The position numbers were made by a program, and so were the translations under genes. From Arcticibacter eurypsychrophilus (GTDB taxonomy: Bacteria > Bacteroidota > Bacteroidia > Sphingobacteriales > Sphingobacteriaceae), in NCBI RefSeq assembly GCF_001730525.1, contig NZ_MDFN01000023.1, positions 21,420-85,419 on the forward strand: 64,000 nucleotides of DNA, read 5' to 3'. Shown piece after piece: positions 25,809-35,362 of this stretch; positions within the stretch are counted from its first letter, which is position 1; each line of letters starts with the position of its first letter. Under the pieces are notes generated by a model. That model did not search any database, had not been told where the DNA came from, and saw only the letters and a list, made by a program, of their open reading frames with translations.

Positions 25809-26206
25809 CTGATCTTTAATTAATGTATGGCTCTTTAACGAATTAAAAAGAGCAACAGTTACATCAAAAAAGATAGGAAAAAACAGCAATTTTGTTAAAG
25901 AAACTCGTATTAAATACGAAAATTGCAATTAAGTTAAACTAAAATTTCATTTCCATAGAAATTAAATTATCACCTATGTAATTTTTAAAGGGCTTTAATT
26001 AAACAAAAATGAGGTATAAAGATTGTTACTAGATAATGAGAAAAATTGTTTCATGTTAAAAACAATAAAAAAAAAATTTAAATAAATTATAATACAAACA
26101 TAATGGTCGTATTTATTAAAGGATTTTTAATTAAAACGTTGAATTCAATTTCTGTTATGTAATTTTTATGTCATATTTTTAAACCGCAAATGCTTAAAAC
26201 ATGATT
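25809..26206. other. 398-base AT-rich gap before the pectate-lyase gene
   Basis: No coding region is supported here. The gap is very rich in A and T and holds an inverted repeat TCGTAT/ATACGA (25905-25919) and another GCTCTTT/AAAGAGC (about 25829-25851), both within the would-be leader of the lyase mRNA. It also has a minus-strand TATGTTTG at 26095-26102 that matches the -7 consensus. The long leader and separate signals suggest the lyase gene is its own transcription unit. Confidence 0.5.
26095..26102 (-). promoter_or_regulatory. Candidate -7 box for the pectate-lyase gene
   Basis: The minus strand reads TATGTTTG, which matches TAnnTTTG; the same octamer stands before the upxY gene (44773-44780). 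Transcription from it would give a leader of about 280 bases. No -33 box was found. Confidence 0.35.
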
Positions 26207-27280
26207 TTAGACTACAATTTCCTGATTGCAATAAGAATAATACACTTTATACCAATCCAAAAATGCAGCTATTCCTTCTTCAATATCTACTTGTGGAACA
26301 TAACTAAACTCCTCCTTCATTTTACTGATATCAGCCCAAGTATCCACCACATCACCTTCTTGTAAAGGACAATAGATTTTTTTTGAGGTGGTTCCCAGAT
26401 TCTTTTCTATTGCAGAAACAAAGTCCATCAATTTTACTGAATGCCCTCTTCCAATATTTAAAATGCGGTATGGAGCTTTTGAACTTGAAGGATCAGGGCT
26501 TAAACCATCCCAATTTAAATTACTGCAAGGAGACTTATCAATTACTTTTAAAATTCCCTGCACAATATCATCAATATAGGTGAAGTCTCTTTTCATCATC
26601 CCATTATTAAAGATCCGGATGGGTTTATTCTCCAAAATAGCCTTTGAGAAAAGGAATAAAGCCATATCAGGTCTTCCCCAAGGACCATATACAGTAAAAA
26701 AGCGCAATGCAGTTGTGGGCAAGCCAAACAAATAGCTATATGCATGTGCCATCAACTCGTTGCTTTTTTTTGACGCGGCATACAGTGACACCGGATGATC
26801 GACATTGTGATTTACTGAAAAGGGCATCGCTCGGTTTAACCCATATACACTGGAAGAGCTTGCATAAATCAAATGTTCAATATGCTGATTCCGGCAACAT
26901 TCAAGAATATTTAAAAACCCTTTAATATTTGATTCAATATAGGCACTTGGATTTTCTAAACTATACCTCACACCAGCTTGTGCTGCAAGATTACATACAA
27001 CGTCAAATTTATATTTTTCGAACATTGTTTTTAACCCATCCTGATCTGTTAAGTCAAGCTTTATAAATTTATAGTTTGCATACTTTATACTACTTATCTC
27101 CTTCCCATAGCTTACTTCCGATCTATCTATTCCAGTCTCTGCCAACCGATCAAATTTCAAGTTTACATCATAATAATCATTAATATTATCAATGCCAATC
27201 ACTTCATCGCCTCTCCTTATCAGGCTTTTCACTAAATGAAAACCAATAAAACCCGCACTACCAGTAACTAATATTTTCAT
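26207..27280 (-). CDS. NAD-dependent sugar epimerase, UDP-glucuronate 4-epimerase-like
   Basis: This 357-residue extended short-chain dehydrogenase starts with VTGSAGFIGFHLVKSL and a following GIDNINDYYDVNLKFDRL, the signature of UDP-glucuronate 4-epimerases. The catalytic region is ASSSSVYG near residue 140 and YAASKKSNELMAHAYSYL, with Tyr and Lys present, followed by TVYGPWGRPDMALFLF. It would make UDP-galacturonate from UDP-glucuronate for the repeat unit. A uronate in the product would fit both the asparagine-synthetase-like genes upstream and the neighbouring polyuronate lyase. No UDP-glucose dehydrogenase is in the window. Confidence 0.9.
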   Translation of the reverse strand: MKILVTGSAGFIGFHLVKSLIRRGDEVIGIDNINDYYDVNLKFDRLAETGIDRSEVSYGKEISSIKYANYKFIKLDLTDQDGLKTMFEKYKFDVVCNLAAQAGVRYSLENPSAYIESNIKGFLNILECCRNQHIEHLIYASSSSVYGLNRAMPFSVNHNVDHPVSLYAASKKSNELMAHAYSYLFGLPTTALRFFTVYGPWGRPDMALFLFSKAILENKPIRIFNNGMMKRDFTYIDDIVQGILKVIDKSPCSNLNWDGLSPDPSSSKAPYRILNIGRGHSVKLMDFVSAIEKNLGTTSKKIYCPLQEGDVVDTWADISKMKEEFSYVPQVDIEEGIAAFLDWYKVYYSYCNQEIVV

Positions 27281-27322
27281 GATGGAACAATTTAAATTGT
27301 GATTAATTTAGATTTAAAGCAA

Positions 27323-29218
27323 CTATTTTTGAGCGTATTGAACAGCTTCAGGATTTAAAATTCCAGAAGCTGCTCTTATTTTATTTACGTTTTTATACCA
27401 GACTTCAAGTGCAAAAACATTGAAAATAATTTTAGCTCTTCTTTCTTCCGAAATACTTACCCTTCTATTCATTAAGTCTGCAATGAACTTCTTTCTAATA
27501 AACATAGGGTAAAGTGCATCTGCAGAAAAAACATAATCGGCTATAATTTCTTTCAGATTATGATTGACCCAATTTTTAAGAGGAATTTCAAAACCTCTTT
27601 TAGGTTGTCCGATTAGCTCTGCGGGCAGGTATTTCTTTGCCAAATCGCGTAGAATAAATTTAGTACTGAGCCCTTTAACCTTAAGATCATCACTTAAGCC
27701 TGGTGCAAATTCAAGAATTTCCTTGGCGAGGAAAGGACTTCTTGCCTCTAGCGAATGTGCCATTGTCGCAATGTCGATCTTTGGTAATAAACCACTAAAC
27801 AAAATGGTTTGGAAGTCCATTAACAGTAATCTGTTTACTGAGGATAAGGGCATTGTATTAATCTCAGTTAAATCAATACGAATGTCTTTCAGATCAGGTT
27901 GAATCAAAAACTGACTTTCAAAACCGACAAGTAAATCAGATGAGGCAGAGCTATATTGCTGCAGGATATCACTGTAACCGGCTAGTTTTAACAAACGGTA
28001 TATGTAATTATAATTACTTTTCTTTTCGTTTGCAATTGGTAATAGGCCAGCTAATCCGCGGGCAGCAACTTTGGTGATAAAGCCTGACTTAAAGAAGTCA
28101 AACTGTTTAAAGGGCACATATCGCCGGTATCCTCCAAACAGCTCATCAGCTCCATCGCCATTTAATACGACTGTGATATGCTCGCTCGCAGCTTTTGCAA
28201 CATAATAGCTTGGGATAGCCGAATTATCGCAAAATGGCTCACCATAATTAATCAGGATCTTTTCTATATCGTACTGGAGATCAGAAAATGAGATATCGAC
28301 AACGGTGTGATTCGTATGATATCGCTTTGCTACTTTTTCGGCTAGCAAAGATTCATCATATGCACCTTCCACCCTTACTGTAAAGGTTTTCAATTCGCGG
28401 GTATGGGCTGCAGCAATAGCTGTGATTAAACCACTGTCTATTCCTCCGCTCAAAAAAGAGCCAACATCACGATCTGAGGTTTCTATTCTTCTTTTAACAA
28501 CAAGCTGTAGTCTTTCGTCCAACTCCTGAAGCGTATCAGCATAGGAAAGCTTATTTTTATTCAGATAACAGGCACCTATATCAAACCATTTGACAATGGT
28601 TTGTTCTGTGGTTTGAGTGTCTATTTTCAGATAATGACCGTTCTGTAATTCAGTTACCCGTTGATATGGTGTTGCCTTCCTGTAATGATAGCCTAGATAT
28701 AGGTAGGCAGCAAGGGAAGAATAGTTTACTTCCGGAGCAAAGAGTTGAGATAGAACATTCAATTCAGATGAAAAAGCCAGTGCATTTCCCTTGTTATATA
28801 CATACAAGGGTTTTTTACCTGCCCGATCACGGGCAAGAATAAGTTGGTGCTGCCGTTGGTCATATAAAGCAAAGGCAAACATGCCATCAAGTTCTTCCAG
28901 CATGCTAATACCCAAAAGTTCATAAAGCAGCAACAATGTTTTTGTATCTGAATTAGACTCTGAGTAAAGATTGTATTTTTCCCTAAGCTCCAGATGATTG
29001 TAGATCTCACCATTAAAAACAATGGATAGATGCTGATGAAACATAGGTTGCTGTCCGGATTTACTTAGATCCTGTATGGCCAACCGGGTATGATAGAGCT
29101 CCAGATTATCTTTGATGACAAAGCCTTGCTCATCAGGCCCCCGATGAAAGAGCCCTTTAAATACTTCCTCCGCTTGATCAGCGATTCCAATATTTAATGT
29201 TCCAAATATCCCACACAT
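27323..29218 (-). CDS. asnB: Asparagine synthase-like glutamine amidotransferase, EPS locus copy 2
   Basis: This 631-residue protein starts MCGIFG, so Cys2 is the glutaminase nucleophile. The class-II amidotransferase domain spans residues about 2-200 (SIVFNGEIYNHLELR). The synthetase domain has the ATP pyrophosphatase motif FLSGGIDSGL near residue 257, NGDGADELFGGYRRY near 355 and SLEARSPFLAKEI. In EPS loci such enzymes probably amidate uronic acid or amino-acid groups rather than make free asparagine. A second such gene lies two positions upstream, with a GT4 between them. asnB is a family symbol; the acceptor is not known. Confidence 0.88.
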   Translation of the reverse strand: MCGIFGTLNIGIADQAEEVFKGLFHRGPDEQGFVIKDNLELYHTRLAIQDLSKSGQQPMFHQHLSIVFNGEIYNHLELREKYNLYSESNSDTKTLLLLYELLGISMLEELDGMFAFALYDQRQHQLILARDRAGKKPLYVYNKGNALAFSSELNVLSQLFAPEVNYSSLAAYLYLGYHYRKATPYQRVTELQNGHYLKIDTQTTEQTIVKWFDIGACYLNKNKLSYADTLQELDERLQLVVKRRIETSDRDVGSFLSGGIDSGLITAIAAAHTRELKTFTVRVEGAYDESLLAEKVAKRYHTNHTVVDISFSDLQYDIEKILINYGEPFCDNSAIPSYYVAKAASEHITVVLNGDGADELFGGYRRYVPFKQFDFFKSGFITKVAARGLAGLLPIANEKKSNYNYIYRLLKLAGYSDILQQYSSASSDLLVGFESQFLIQPDLKDIRIDLTEINTMPLSSVNRLLLMDFQTILFSGLLPKIDIATMAHSLEARSPFLAKEILEFAPGLSDDLKVKGLSTKFILRDLAKKYLPAELIGQPKRGFEIPLKNWVNHNLKEIIADYVFSADALYPMFIRKKFIADLMNRRVSISEERRAKIIFNVFALEVWYKNVNKIRAASGILNPEAVQYAQK

Positions 29219-29227
29219 AAAATAAAT

Positions 29228-30319
29228 TTAAAAATGAATCTGTTCTTTTACCAAGGAATAGGGACTGACAAGAGCTAACCAATGGTTCATCACTTTATCT
29301 TCAGCAAAATGATTTACAATATGGGTTCTTCCTCTCCGGCCTAATCCGGCTCTTTCATCTGCTGTCATTTGCATCATTTGCAACATCTTTGACGCAAGGT
29401 CGTATTCATTCTCTTTCCTGGAAAGAAGGCCACATGCTGCTTGATCAAGCAATTCCTTATTGCAATCAATATCGGTTACGACTACAGGTTTAGCGTAAGA
29501 CATGGCTTCCAATAATGCATTTGGCATACCTTCAGAAAACGATGACAACACAAAAGCATCTGCATCTTGTAAATAATCACTAGCATCTTTCTGGAACCCC
29601 AGGATGCGTATATGTTCTTTTATTTTAAATTCTTCAATCACCCGAAATGGCCAGGTTTGCGCATTGAGTTCACCGATGATATCCAATCTGAAGTTCATTC
29701 CCCTAAGGAGTGCTACTGCCTTGAAGAGTGTCATATAATCTTTATTCCAACGGAAATGCGCTATGCAAACCCAATGAAACAAATTATCGTGACGGCATTC
29801 AGGGTTTCTATCTATTAATGAAGGGATTGTAATACTGTTGTTAATAACTGATCCTGATTTACCCACCAGTTTTTGCTCCTCAAATTTTTTCATAGAGGCC
29901 CTTGAATTATAAACAATCTGGTCATCTAAACCGGAAGTGATCAAAAATGGAATGTACCATTTGCGAGGTAATACACCTATCCGAATAGTAGATATTAATG
30001 GAAAGTTTAAGATTTTCTTGAGTACCCTTGCAAAAATAATGGCAATGAACATAAAAGCAATCACGACATCCGGTTTATAAGATTTTACCGTCTTGTACAA
30101 TGAAATGCAGTTTGAAAAGGGATACGGCCTCCATCTTTTCAAAAAGTGTACCGGGATTCCGTTCTTTTCATAATCAAGTTCAAATTCATTAATGGGGGTT
30201 AAGGATATAATAAGTACGGTATAATCAAGTGATTTGAGGAACAAGGCCACTTTTATCAATTGTGTTTCTGCCCCCCCTTTGCACATTCCGGATGTTATAA
30301 ATAGAACTTTACCATTCAT
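29228..30319 (-). CDS. GT4-type glycosyltransferase
   Basis: Starting at ATG 30317-30319 gives 363 residues that begin with the first beta strand (KVLFITSGMCKGGAETQL), the common GT4 opening. The longer frame to 30364 would overlap the upstream gene and adds only non-family residues. The donor domain has WVCIAHFRWNKDYMTLFKAV and FVLSSFSEGMPNALLEAMSYAKPVV, with the EX7E pair. It probably adds one sugar of the repeat unit. It is squeezed between two asparagine-synthase-like genes, with 10 bp to the next one. Confidence 0.87.
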   Translation of the reverse strand: MNGKVLFITSGMCKGGAETQLIKVALFLKSLDYTVLIISLTPINEFELDYEKNGIPVHFLKRWRPYPFSNCISLYKTVKSYKPDVVIAFMFIAIIFARVLKKILNFPLISTIRIGVLPRKWYIPFLITSGLDDQIVYNSRASMKKFEEQKLVGKSGSVINNSITIPSLIDRNPECRHDNLFHWVCIAHFRWNKDYMTLFKAVALLRGMNFRLDIIGELNAQTWPFRVIEEFKIKEHIRILGFQKDASDYLQDADAFVLSSFSEGMPNALLEAMSYAKPVVVTDIDCNKELLDQAACGLLSRKENEYDLASKMLQMMQMTADERAGLGRRGRTHIVNHFAEDKVMNHWLALVSPYSLVKEQIHF

Positions 30320-30347
30320 ACACGTATTTTTAATAATGCAATGGCTT

Positions 30348-32186
30348 TTATTTGTGAGTTTCAAAAACAGGACTGCTAACTTGCTTTTTAAGCCATTGAG
30401 AAAACACGAGGATCTTCCAGATTTGAGGGTAACGGTTCCACTTACCAGTCATGTGCTCCTGAATAATTTCCTGCGTTCTTTTCACATTAATCCCGGGGAT
30501 CTTTTCCAGTTCCTGTTTAGATAAGTTATCCATAACATACTCCTTAAGTTCCTTTCTGAACCATTCTTTAAAGGGCATTGTAAACCCTGCCTTTGGTCTC
30601 TTAAACAGATCGGGAGGTAAGTATTCGTACAGTACATCTTTCAAAATACGTTTTTGGTTTCCCTGGTAATATTTAAAATGAGTTGGCAAACTACGGGTAA
30701 ATTCTATGATCCGATAATCCATTAAAGGTGCCCTGGACTCCAGAGAAAATGCCATAGATGCCCGATCAACTTTTGTGTTAATATCACCGTTTAAATACGT
30801 CTTAATGTCAAAATCGGATAATGTCTCTAACAGGTTTTTTGATTTATCATCAAAAATAGATCGGAATGGATTTCCCATTCCTTTGTCCGGTTCTGCAATC
30901 CATGAATTTTCCATACCACCAAACATCCTGATATAGAGCACTTCAATATCCTTTATAGAAATACCCATGGCAATAAGCTTGTGGACATAATTGGGCGAAA
31001 GTTTGACTATTGATCCCAAAGACTGACGAACGGGCAAAGGTAATTTAAACAGGTTATTTACTAATTTTATCCATCGATATCTCGAATAGCCGATAAAGGC
31101 TTCATCTCCACCATCTCCACTTAATGCTACTGTAACCTTTTTACGGGTATACTTACTTAACAACATGGTTGGAATGGCACTTGAATCTGCAAATGGCTCA
31201 TCGTAATATTTAGAAAAATCATTAATCAGATCAATGCCTTCATTATAATTACATTCGATGGTTTGGTGCTCAGTTCGAAGATAGGAAGCAACCAGGCGCG
31301 CGTATGAACTTTCATCAAAACCCTTTTCATTAAATTTAATGGAAAACGTTTTGACATGATTTACTTTCCTCGATGCAAGAGCTGCAATCAGAGAAGAGTC
31401 TATACCTCCCGAAAGAAAAACTCCCAATGGGACATCTGCATGCATTCGAATCGCAACGGCATCCTGTAACAATTCTTTAAGGGTACGCTTTGCCTCCATA
31501 TACCCCCCCGTAAATTTGTTCGTCCTATTGTAATCGAGATCCCAATATTTTTCAATATTTAAAGAGCCTGAACTAAGTTGATATGTAAATCGGGTTCCTG
31601 CTGAAAGTTGATTCACCTCTTGCCAGATAGATCGGGGTTCGGGGATATATCCCCAAAAAAAGTATTCATTAACCGCCTGCTGATCTAACGTAAAATTCCT
31701 TTCAATTTTAAGTTGAGATGACTGGCTGGCAAATTCAAATGAATAACCAGTGTGACAATAATAAAAAGGCTTTTTACCTAATCGGTCCCTTGCTCCGAAA
31801 AGTTTGTTTTTCCTGATGTCGTAAATCACAAAGGAGAACATGCCATTAAAACTATTCACACATTCATCACCATATTCAAGGTAAGCCGCACAGATGACTT
31901 CAGTATCTGATGTGGTGCTGAAGTTATAACCCTTCTTTTCAAGCTTCGCTTTTAGAGACAAGTAATTATAGATCTCCCCATTAAATACTATTTTAAGGTG
32001 CAAATAAGTAAAAGGTTGATTTGAACGTGAATCCAAATCTAGTATTGCAAGTCTGTTATGACCCAATGTAACCTCCCCTATATGCTCAAATGCAGAATAA
32101 TCGGGCCCCCTATGATTTGCCAGAGACAATTTTGCCCGTATTATTTCATCGCTATACTTAATTGTAGAACCGTAGATACCACACAT
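30348..32186 (-). CDS. asnB: Asparagine synthase-like glutamine amidotransferase, EPS locus copy 1
   Basis: The start is set at ATG 32184-32186 because the family needs Met-Cys with Cys2 as nucleophile (MCGIYGST); the longer frame to 32228 would block this. The 612-residue product has the amidotransferase domain (IVFNGEIYNYLSL) and a synthetase domain with FLSGGIDSSLIAAL near residue 254, SGDGGDEAFIGYSRYR and SLESRAPLMDYRI. It differs clearly from the copy at 27323-29218 and is not a recent duplicate. Two amidotransferases suggest two amidated positions or two acceptors. It lies 51 bp after the GT4 upstream. Confidence 0.88.
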   Translation of the reverse strand: MCGIYGSTIKYSDEIIRAKLSLANHRGPDYSAFEHIGEVTLGHNRLAILDLDSRSNQPFTYLHLKIVFNGEIYNYLSLKAKLEKKGYNFSTTSDTEVICAAYLEYGDECVNSFNGMFSFVIYDIRKNKLFGARDRLGKKPFYYCHTGYSFEFASQSSQLKIERNFTLDQQAVNEYFFWGYIPEPRSIWQEVNQLSAGTRFTYQLSSGSLNIEKYWDLDYNRTNKFTGGYMEAKRTLKELLQDAVAIRMHADVPLGVFLSGGIDSSLIAALASRKVNHVKTFSIKFNEKGFDESSYARLVASYLRTEHQTIECNYNEGIDLINDFSKYYDEPFADSSAIPTMLLSKYTRKKVTVALSGDGGDEAFIGYSRYRWIKLVNNLFKLPLPVRQSLGSIVKLSPNYVHKLIAMGISIKDIEVLYIRMFGGMENSWIAEPDKGMGNPFRSIFDDKSKNLLETLSDFDIKTYLNGDINTKVDRASMAFSLESRAPLMDYRIIEFTRSLPTHFKYYQGNQKRILKDVLYEYLPPDLFKRPKAGFTMPFKEWFRKELKEYVMDNLSKQELEKIPGINVKRTQEIIQEHMTGKWNRYPQIWKILVFSQWLKKQVSSPVFETHK

Positions 32187-32237
32187 ACACTTATATGATT
32201 TTATTTTAAAAGATGACAATTTTGACAAAACGTGTCT

Positions 32238-33293
32238 TTACAGTAACAATTTTTCATATTGTTTAACTACTTTTTCAACTCCAAAACGGTTGTTCACATC
32301 TTCCTTAATAGATAAAGAATCCCATTTTCTATTGCAGGCTTTAACAACGTGAGATGCAAAACAATCCATATCATCCTGGTTGATGATATACCCGTTAAAA
32401 TCGTTGCGAAGCATTTCGGAAATGCCACTTACCCGAAAAGCTACAACAGGGATACCTACTGATAAAGATTCAAGTACCACATTGGGGAAGCCTTCTGTTA
32501 AAGAGGTTAATACCATGAGGTCATGATTAACGATCGTATTTAAAATATCTGGTATCAGGCCTACCACATGCACCCGCTCTCCGAGTTGAAGTAAACTGAT
32601 CTCTTTTTTAATGGCTTCTTTCATGGGGCCTTCACCAGCTATCGTAAGTGTATAATCAACAGGTAGTTTTTTTATAATATGCAGCAGTCTGATTATTCCT
32701 TTTTCTATAGCCAACCGGGCAACTAGAATAAGCTTTTTACCTGCTCGTACTTTTTCCACTTTCTGGAGGCTTGTTAACAGGACAGGATTCGGAATAACCA
32801 CCAATTTATGCATAGGAATATGATACAAATTGGCCATTGCATCGTGAATTTCATTCGACTGGCAAACAGCAACTTTAAACCTAAAATAGGTAAGCCGAAC
32901 AAAGAGGTCCCAAAATTTCTCTTTTGGTCCCCCAAGTTTAGCCGTCATATTCATCACATTTGATTCACGGCCAATAAGTACAGGAACGGGTGCAAAAAGA
33001 GAAACAAAAGAAAGCAATGTATTAATATGACCTCCTGTCGTAAAAATGGCATAAGGTCGTACTGCCTTTATTAAACTACGGAGTTTAAAAAATGAATTGG
33101 ATGCACGGATTGAATTCAGATTGATGACATTAACGCCATCAATATCAGCTGAAAAAAAGGAATTTCTGGAGTCTAGCAGTACCAAACTTACCTCATAAAA
33201 TGACTTATCTAAATATTGGGACAAAAGCCAGAATACTCTTTCAGATCCTCCTGCTCTTAAATGGCTTACTATAAAAAACACCTTTTTTTTCAT
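32238..33293 (-). CDS. GT4-type glycosyltransferase
   Basis: This 351-residue GT-B protein has the opening FFIVSHLRAGGSERVFWLLS, a donor domain with LILVARLAIEKGIIRLLHI and VLTSLTEGFPNVVLESLSVGIPVV, and the paired glutamates of retaining GT4 enzymes. It probably transfers one hexose-type residue of the repeat unit in the cytoplasm. Gaps to neighbours are 21 and 51 bp on the same strand. Donor and linkage cannot be stated. Confidence 0.87.
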   Translation of the reverse strand: MKKKVFFIVSHLRAGGSERVFWLLSQYLDKSFYEVSLVLLDSRNSFFSADIDGVNVINLNSIRASNSFFKLRSLIKAVRPYAIFTTGGHINTLLSFVSLFAPVPVLIGRESNVMNMTAKLGGPKEKFWDLFVRLTYFRFKVAVCQSNEIHDAMANLYHIPMHKLVVIPNPVLLTSLQKVEKVRAGKKLILVARLAIEKGIIRLLHIIKKLPVDYTLTIAGEGPMKEAIKKEISLLQLGERVHVVGLIPDILNTIVNHDLMVLTSLTEGFPNVVLESLSVGIPVVAFRVSGISEMLRNDFNGYIINQDDMDCFASHVVKACNRKWDSLSIKEDVNNRFGVEKVVKQYEKLLL

Positions 33294-33314
33294 TAGAATT
33301 TGAATTCTTCTATT

Positions 33315-34103
33315 TTAATTTTGGTTTTTCTTTTCGAAGTAAAAGCGCATTAAGGAATAACAAATCATTTTGAAATTGATTTTCAGGTAAAGCATGTAAT
33401 TAAGTCGTTTAAGATCTGCTCCAAATTCTTTCAAATACAAAGCATATCCTTCACTCATTTGTGCCGAATTTTTCATGCCGCTTAAACGAACGGAAATACG
33501 GTCGTCGCCCTGATCATCAACAAGCACAAGGGGCTCCGTATCATAATAGATCTTACATCCCACCTTTGCCATGCTTAGCCAGGTGATACTTTCATAACCC
33601 CTCAGGTTTCGAAGTAAATTCTTTTGCATCAATTGCGTTTTGCATACCGGCAAGTATTCGCCAACAGGATTAACAAGCATATCGGTATAGGACTTAATGC
33701 CCCAAAAGGCAGGATCATACATCAAAGCATTATTTTTCAACACCTTGGTGCCACAAAAAACGACATCATACCTGTTATTCAAAATCAATTTGTTTAAATA
33801 TTTTAGTCCATTAACTTCCAATAGATCATCTGAATCCAATAAGACCACATATTCATGCTTTGCATTTAAAATACCTGTATTTTTTGCGCTTGCAACTCCC
33901 CGGTTAGAAGGGTGTTTAATTAAGCGTAACTGGTTATTTAAAATATATTTCTGAAGTAATGTTTCTGTATCATCGGTAGAACCATCATCCACTATCACGA
34001 TTTCAGATGTTAGCGCCCATTCGGGTTGATTCAAGATACTATCAATTGCCCTGCTTACTTTCAAAGCTCGATTATAGGTTGGTATAACAAATGAAAATAG
34101 CAT
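33315..34103 (-). CDS. GT2-type glycosyltransferase
   Basis: This 262-residue GT-A protein has FVIPTYNRALKVSRAIDSIL at the start, EIVIVDDGSTDDTETLL near residue 35 and the DXD-type VVLLDSDDLLEVNGL near 88. The C-terminal half is short and has a few hydrophobic helices that could rest on the membrane. Inverting transfer of a sugar to the lipid-linked repeat unit is the likely role. It ends 21 bp before the next GT4 gene and begins 10 bp after the Wzy-like gene. Confidence 0.87.
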   Translation of the reverse strand: MLFSFVIPTYNRALKVSRAIDSILNQPEWALTSEIVIVDDGSTDDTETLLQKYILNNQLRLIKHPSNRGVASAKNTGILNAKHEYVVLLDSDDLLEVNGLKYLNKLILNNRYDVVFCGTKVLKNNALMYDPAFWGIKSYTDMLVNPVGEYLPVCKTQLMQKNLLRNLRGYESITWLSMAKVGCKIYYDTEPLVLVDDQGDDRISVRLSGMKNSAQMSEGYALYLKEFGADLKRLNYMLYLKINFKMICYSLMRFYFEKKNQN

Positions 34104-34113
34104 ATATTAAGAT

Positions 34114-35313
34114 TTAAATTTCCAATTTAGCATGCTCCTTTTCTACATCTTTAGCCTTATTCAGATGAAGAATACTGATGTACAAAAATAAAGTAGGTCC
34201 ATCTGCGCTGATCAGCCAGGCATTATGAGATAGCGCATTAATTGAAATCGCTAAAAATGAAAAGCATAAACAAATGAGCATCGCATTTTCCTTTAGCCTG
34301 ATTTCCTTTAAAGCAGCAATACCTATTCGCACAATTTTGCTGTATACGGCTAATAATAATCCTAATCCCAAGAAAGGTCCCAGGTAAGTAAAAAACATCA
34401 GGTAGGCATTGTGTGAGGTAATACCAGATGAAAATACTCGGTTTCTATAAATTACGTCACCCCAACTTTTACCATAAAACACCAAGCCTAAGGGATAATC
34501 TGCGTAAATGTTGAGGTTCTCTGCAACAAGTCCGGAACGGTTAAACTCAGGATCATTCTTCTCATTTTTACTCAGGATATTATTGTTATTATCCGAACTG
34601 TCTTTCAATACATAATTATAAAACAGAAGACTGGTACAAATAGCGATCCCTATGATAAAAATAGCTTTGTACCGATAATACAGCAACGAAAAAAGTAAAA
34701 TAGAGCAAGCAAAAGTGATGAATACAGAGCGTTGCATGCCTAAATAAATAAATAGCAGGCAAGTTAAAAACACTAAAATCTTGATATAGAATGGTTGATG
34801 GAATACGATTGTATAGATCACGGCAAATGATACTAAAGCGGCTAGTTGATATCCAAAAGTAAATTGTGAAATGGCAATACCGGAAGGACTTTGTAACACC
34901 ATTTCATTCATAATCAACTCCCTAACACTATTCATCTGCGCATAAAAATGATTCAGAACCATGACTACAGCAGAGAATGCCAGAAGCAGGTAAAAGATGA
35001 GTATGGAATAATTAAACCGACTTCTGTTTGTATTTACAAAATAATTAAAATAGCAAACACAAATAACCATGCTGATAAAGGTTGCAATAAAAGTTCTAAA
35101 GTCAGATAACCCTATGATATAGTAGCAAAAAACCGAAGCAATTAAAACAAGCAGTTCTTTCCAATAGTAAAAATGATCACTTTTTTCTTTGTACAAAACG
35201 ATTAGGGGAAAGCAAAACAGTAAAGGGGCTGGTATTCTAAAAATATCAGTCATAAAAACTCCGTATGTTAATGCATACAGATAAAAAATCATGAGTATAA
35301 CCAATAGTTTCAT
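34114..35313 (-). CDS. wzy: O-antigen/EPS polymerase-like membrane protein (Wzy)
   Basis: This 399-residue protein has about ten hydrophobic helices (for instance LLVLIASVFCYYIIGLSDF, FITFACSILLFSLLYY, FIIGIAICTSLLFYNYVL) and one long non-membrane loop between them near residues 235-300, rich in Asn and charged residues. That is the usual Wzy plan, in which large outer loops hold the catalytic arginines. Sequence conservation in this class is poor, so the call rests on topology and on its place in the locus with a Wzx-like flippase. It would polymerise the repeat unit on the periplasmic side. Confidence 0.75.
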   Translation of the reverse strand: MKLLVILMIFYLYALTYGVFMTDIFRIPAPLLFCFPLIVLYKEKSDHFYYWKELLVLIASVFCYYIIGLSDFRTFIATFISMVICVCYFNYFVNTNRSRFNYSILIFYLLLAFSAVVMVLNHFYAQMNSVRELIMNEMVLQSPSGIAISQFTFGYQLAALVSFAVIYTIVFHQPFYIKILVFLTCLLFIYLGMQRSVFITFACSILLFSLLYYRYKAIFIIGIAICTSLLFYNYVLKDSSDNNNNILSKNEKNDPEFNRSGLVAENLNIYADYPLGLVFYGKSWGDVIYRNRVFSSGITSHNAYLMFFTYLGPFLGLGLLLAVYSKIVRIGIAALKEIRLKENAMLICLCFSFLAISINALSHNAWLISADGPTLFLYISILHLNKAKDVEKEHAKLEI

Positions 35314-35362
35314 TACAATATTAATAAGTCAATATAAACAGAAGCACCCCTAATTAAGGGGT

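Noticed and set aside
26383..26925. Several plus-strand frames of 60-70 codons opposite the epimerase gene
   Set aside because: They are antisense shadows of a conserved enzyme with no independent support.
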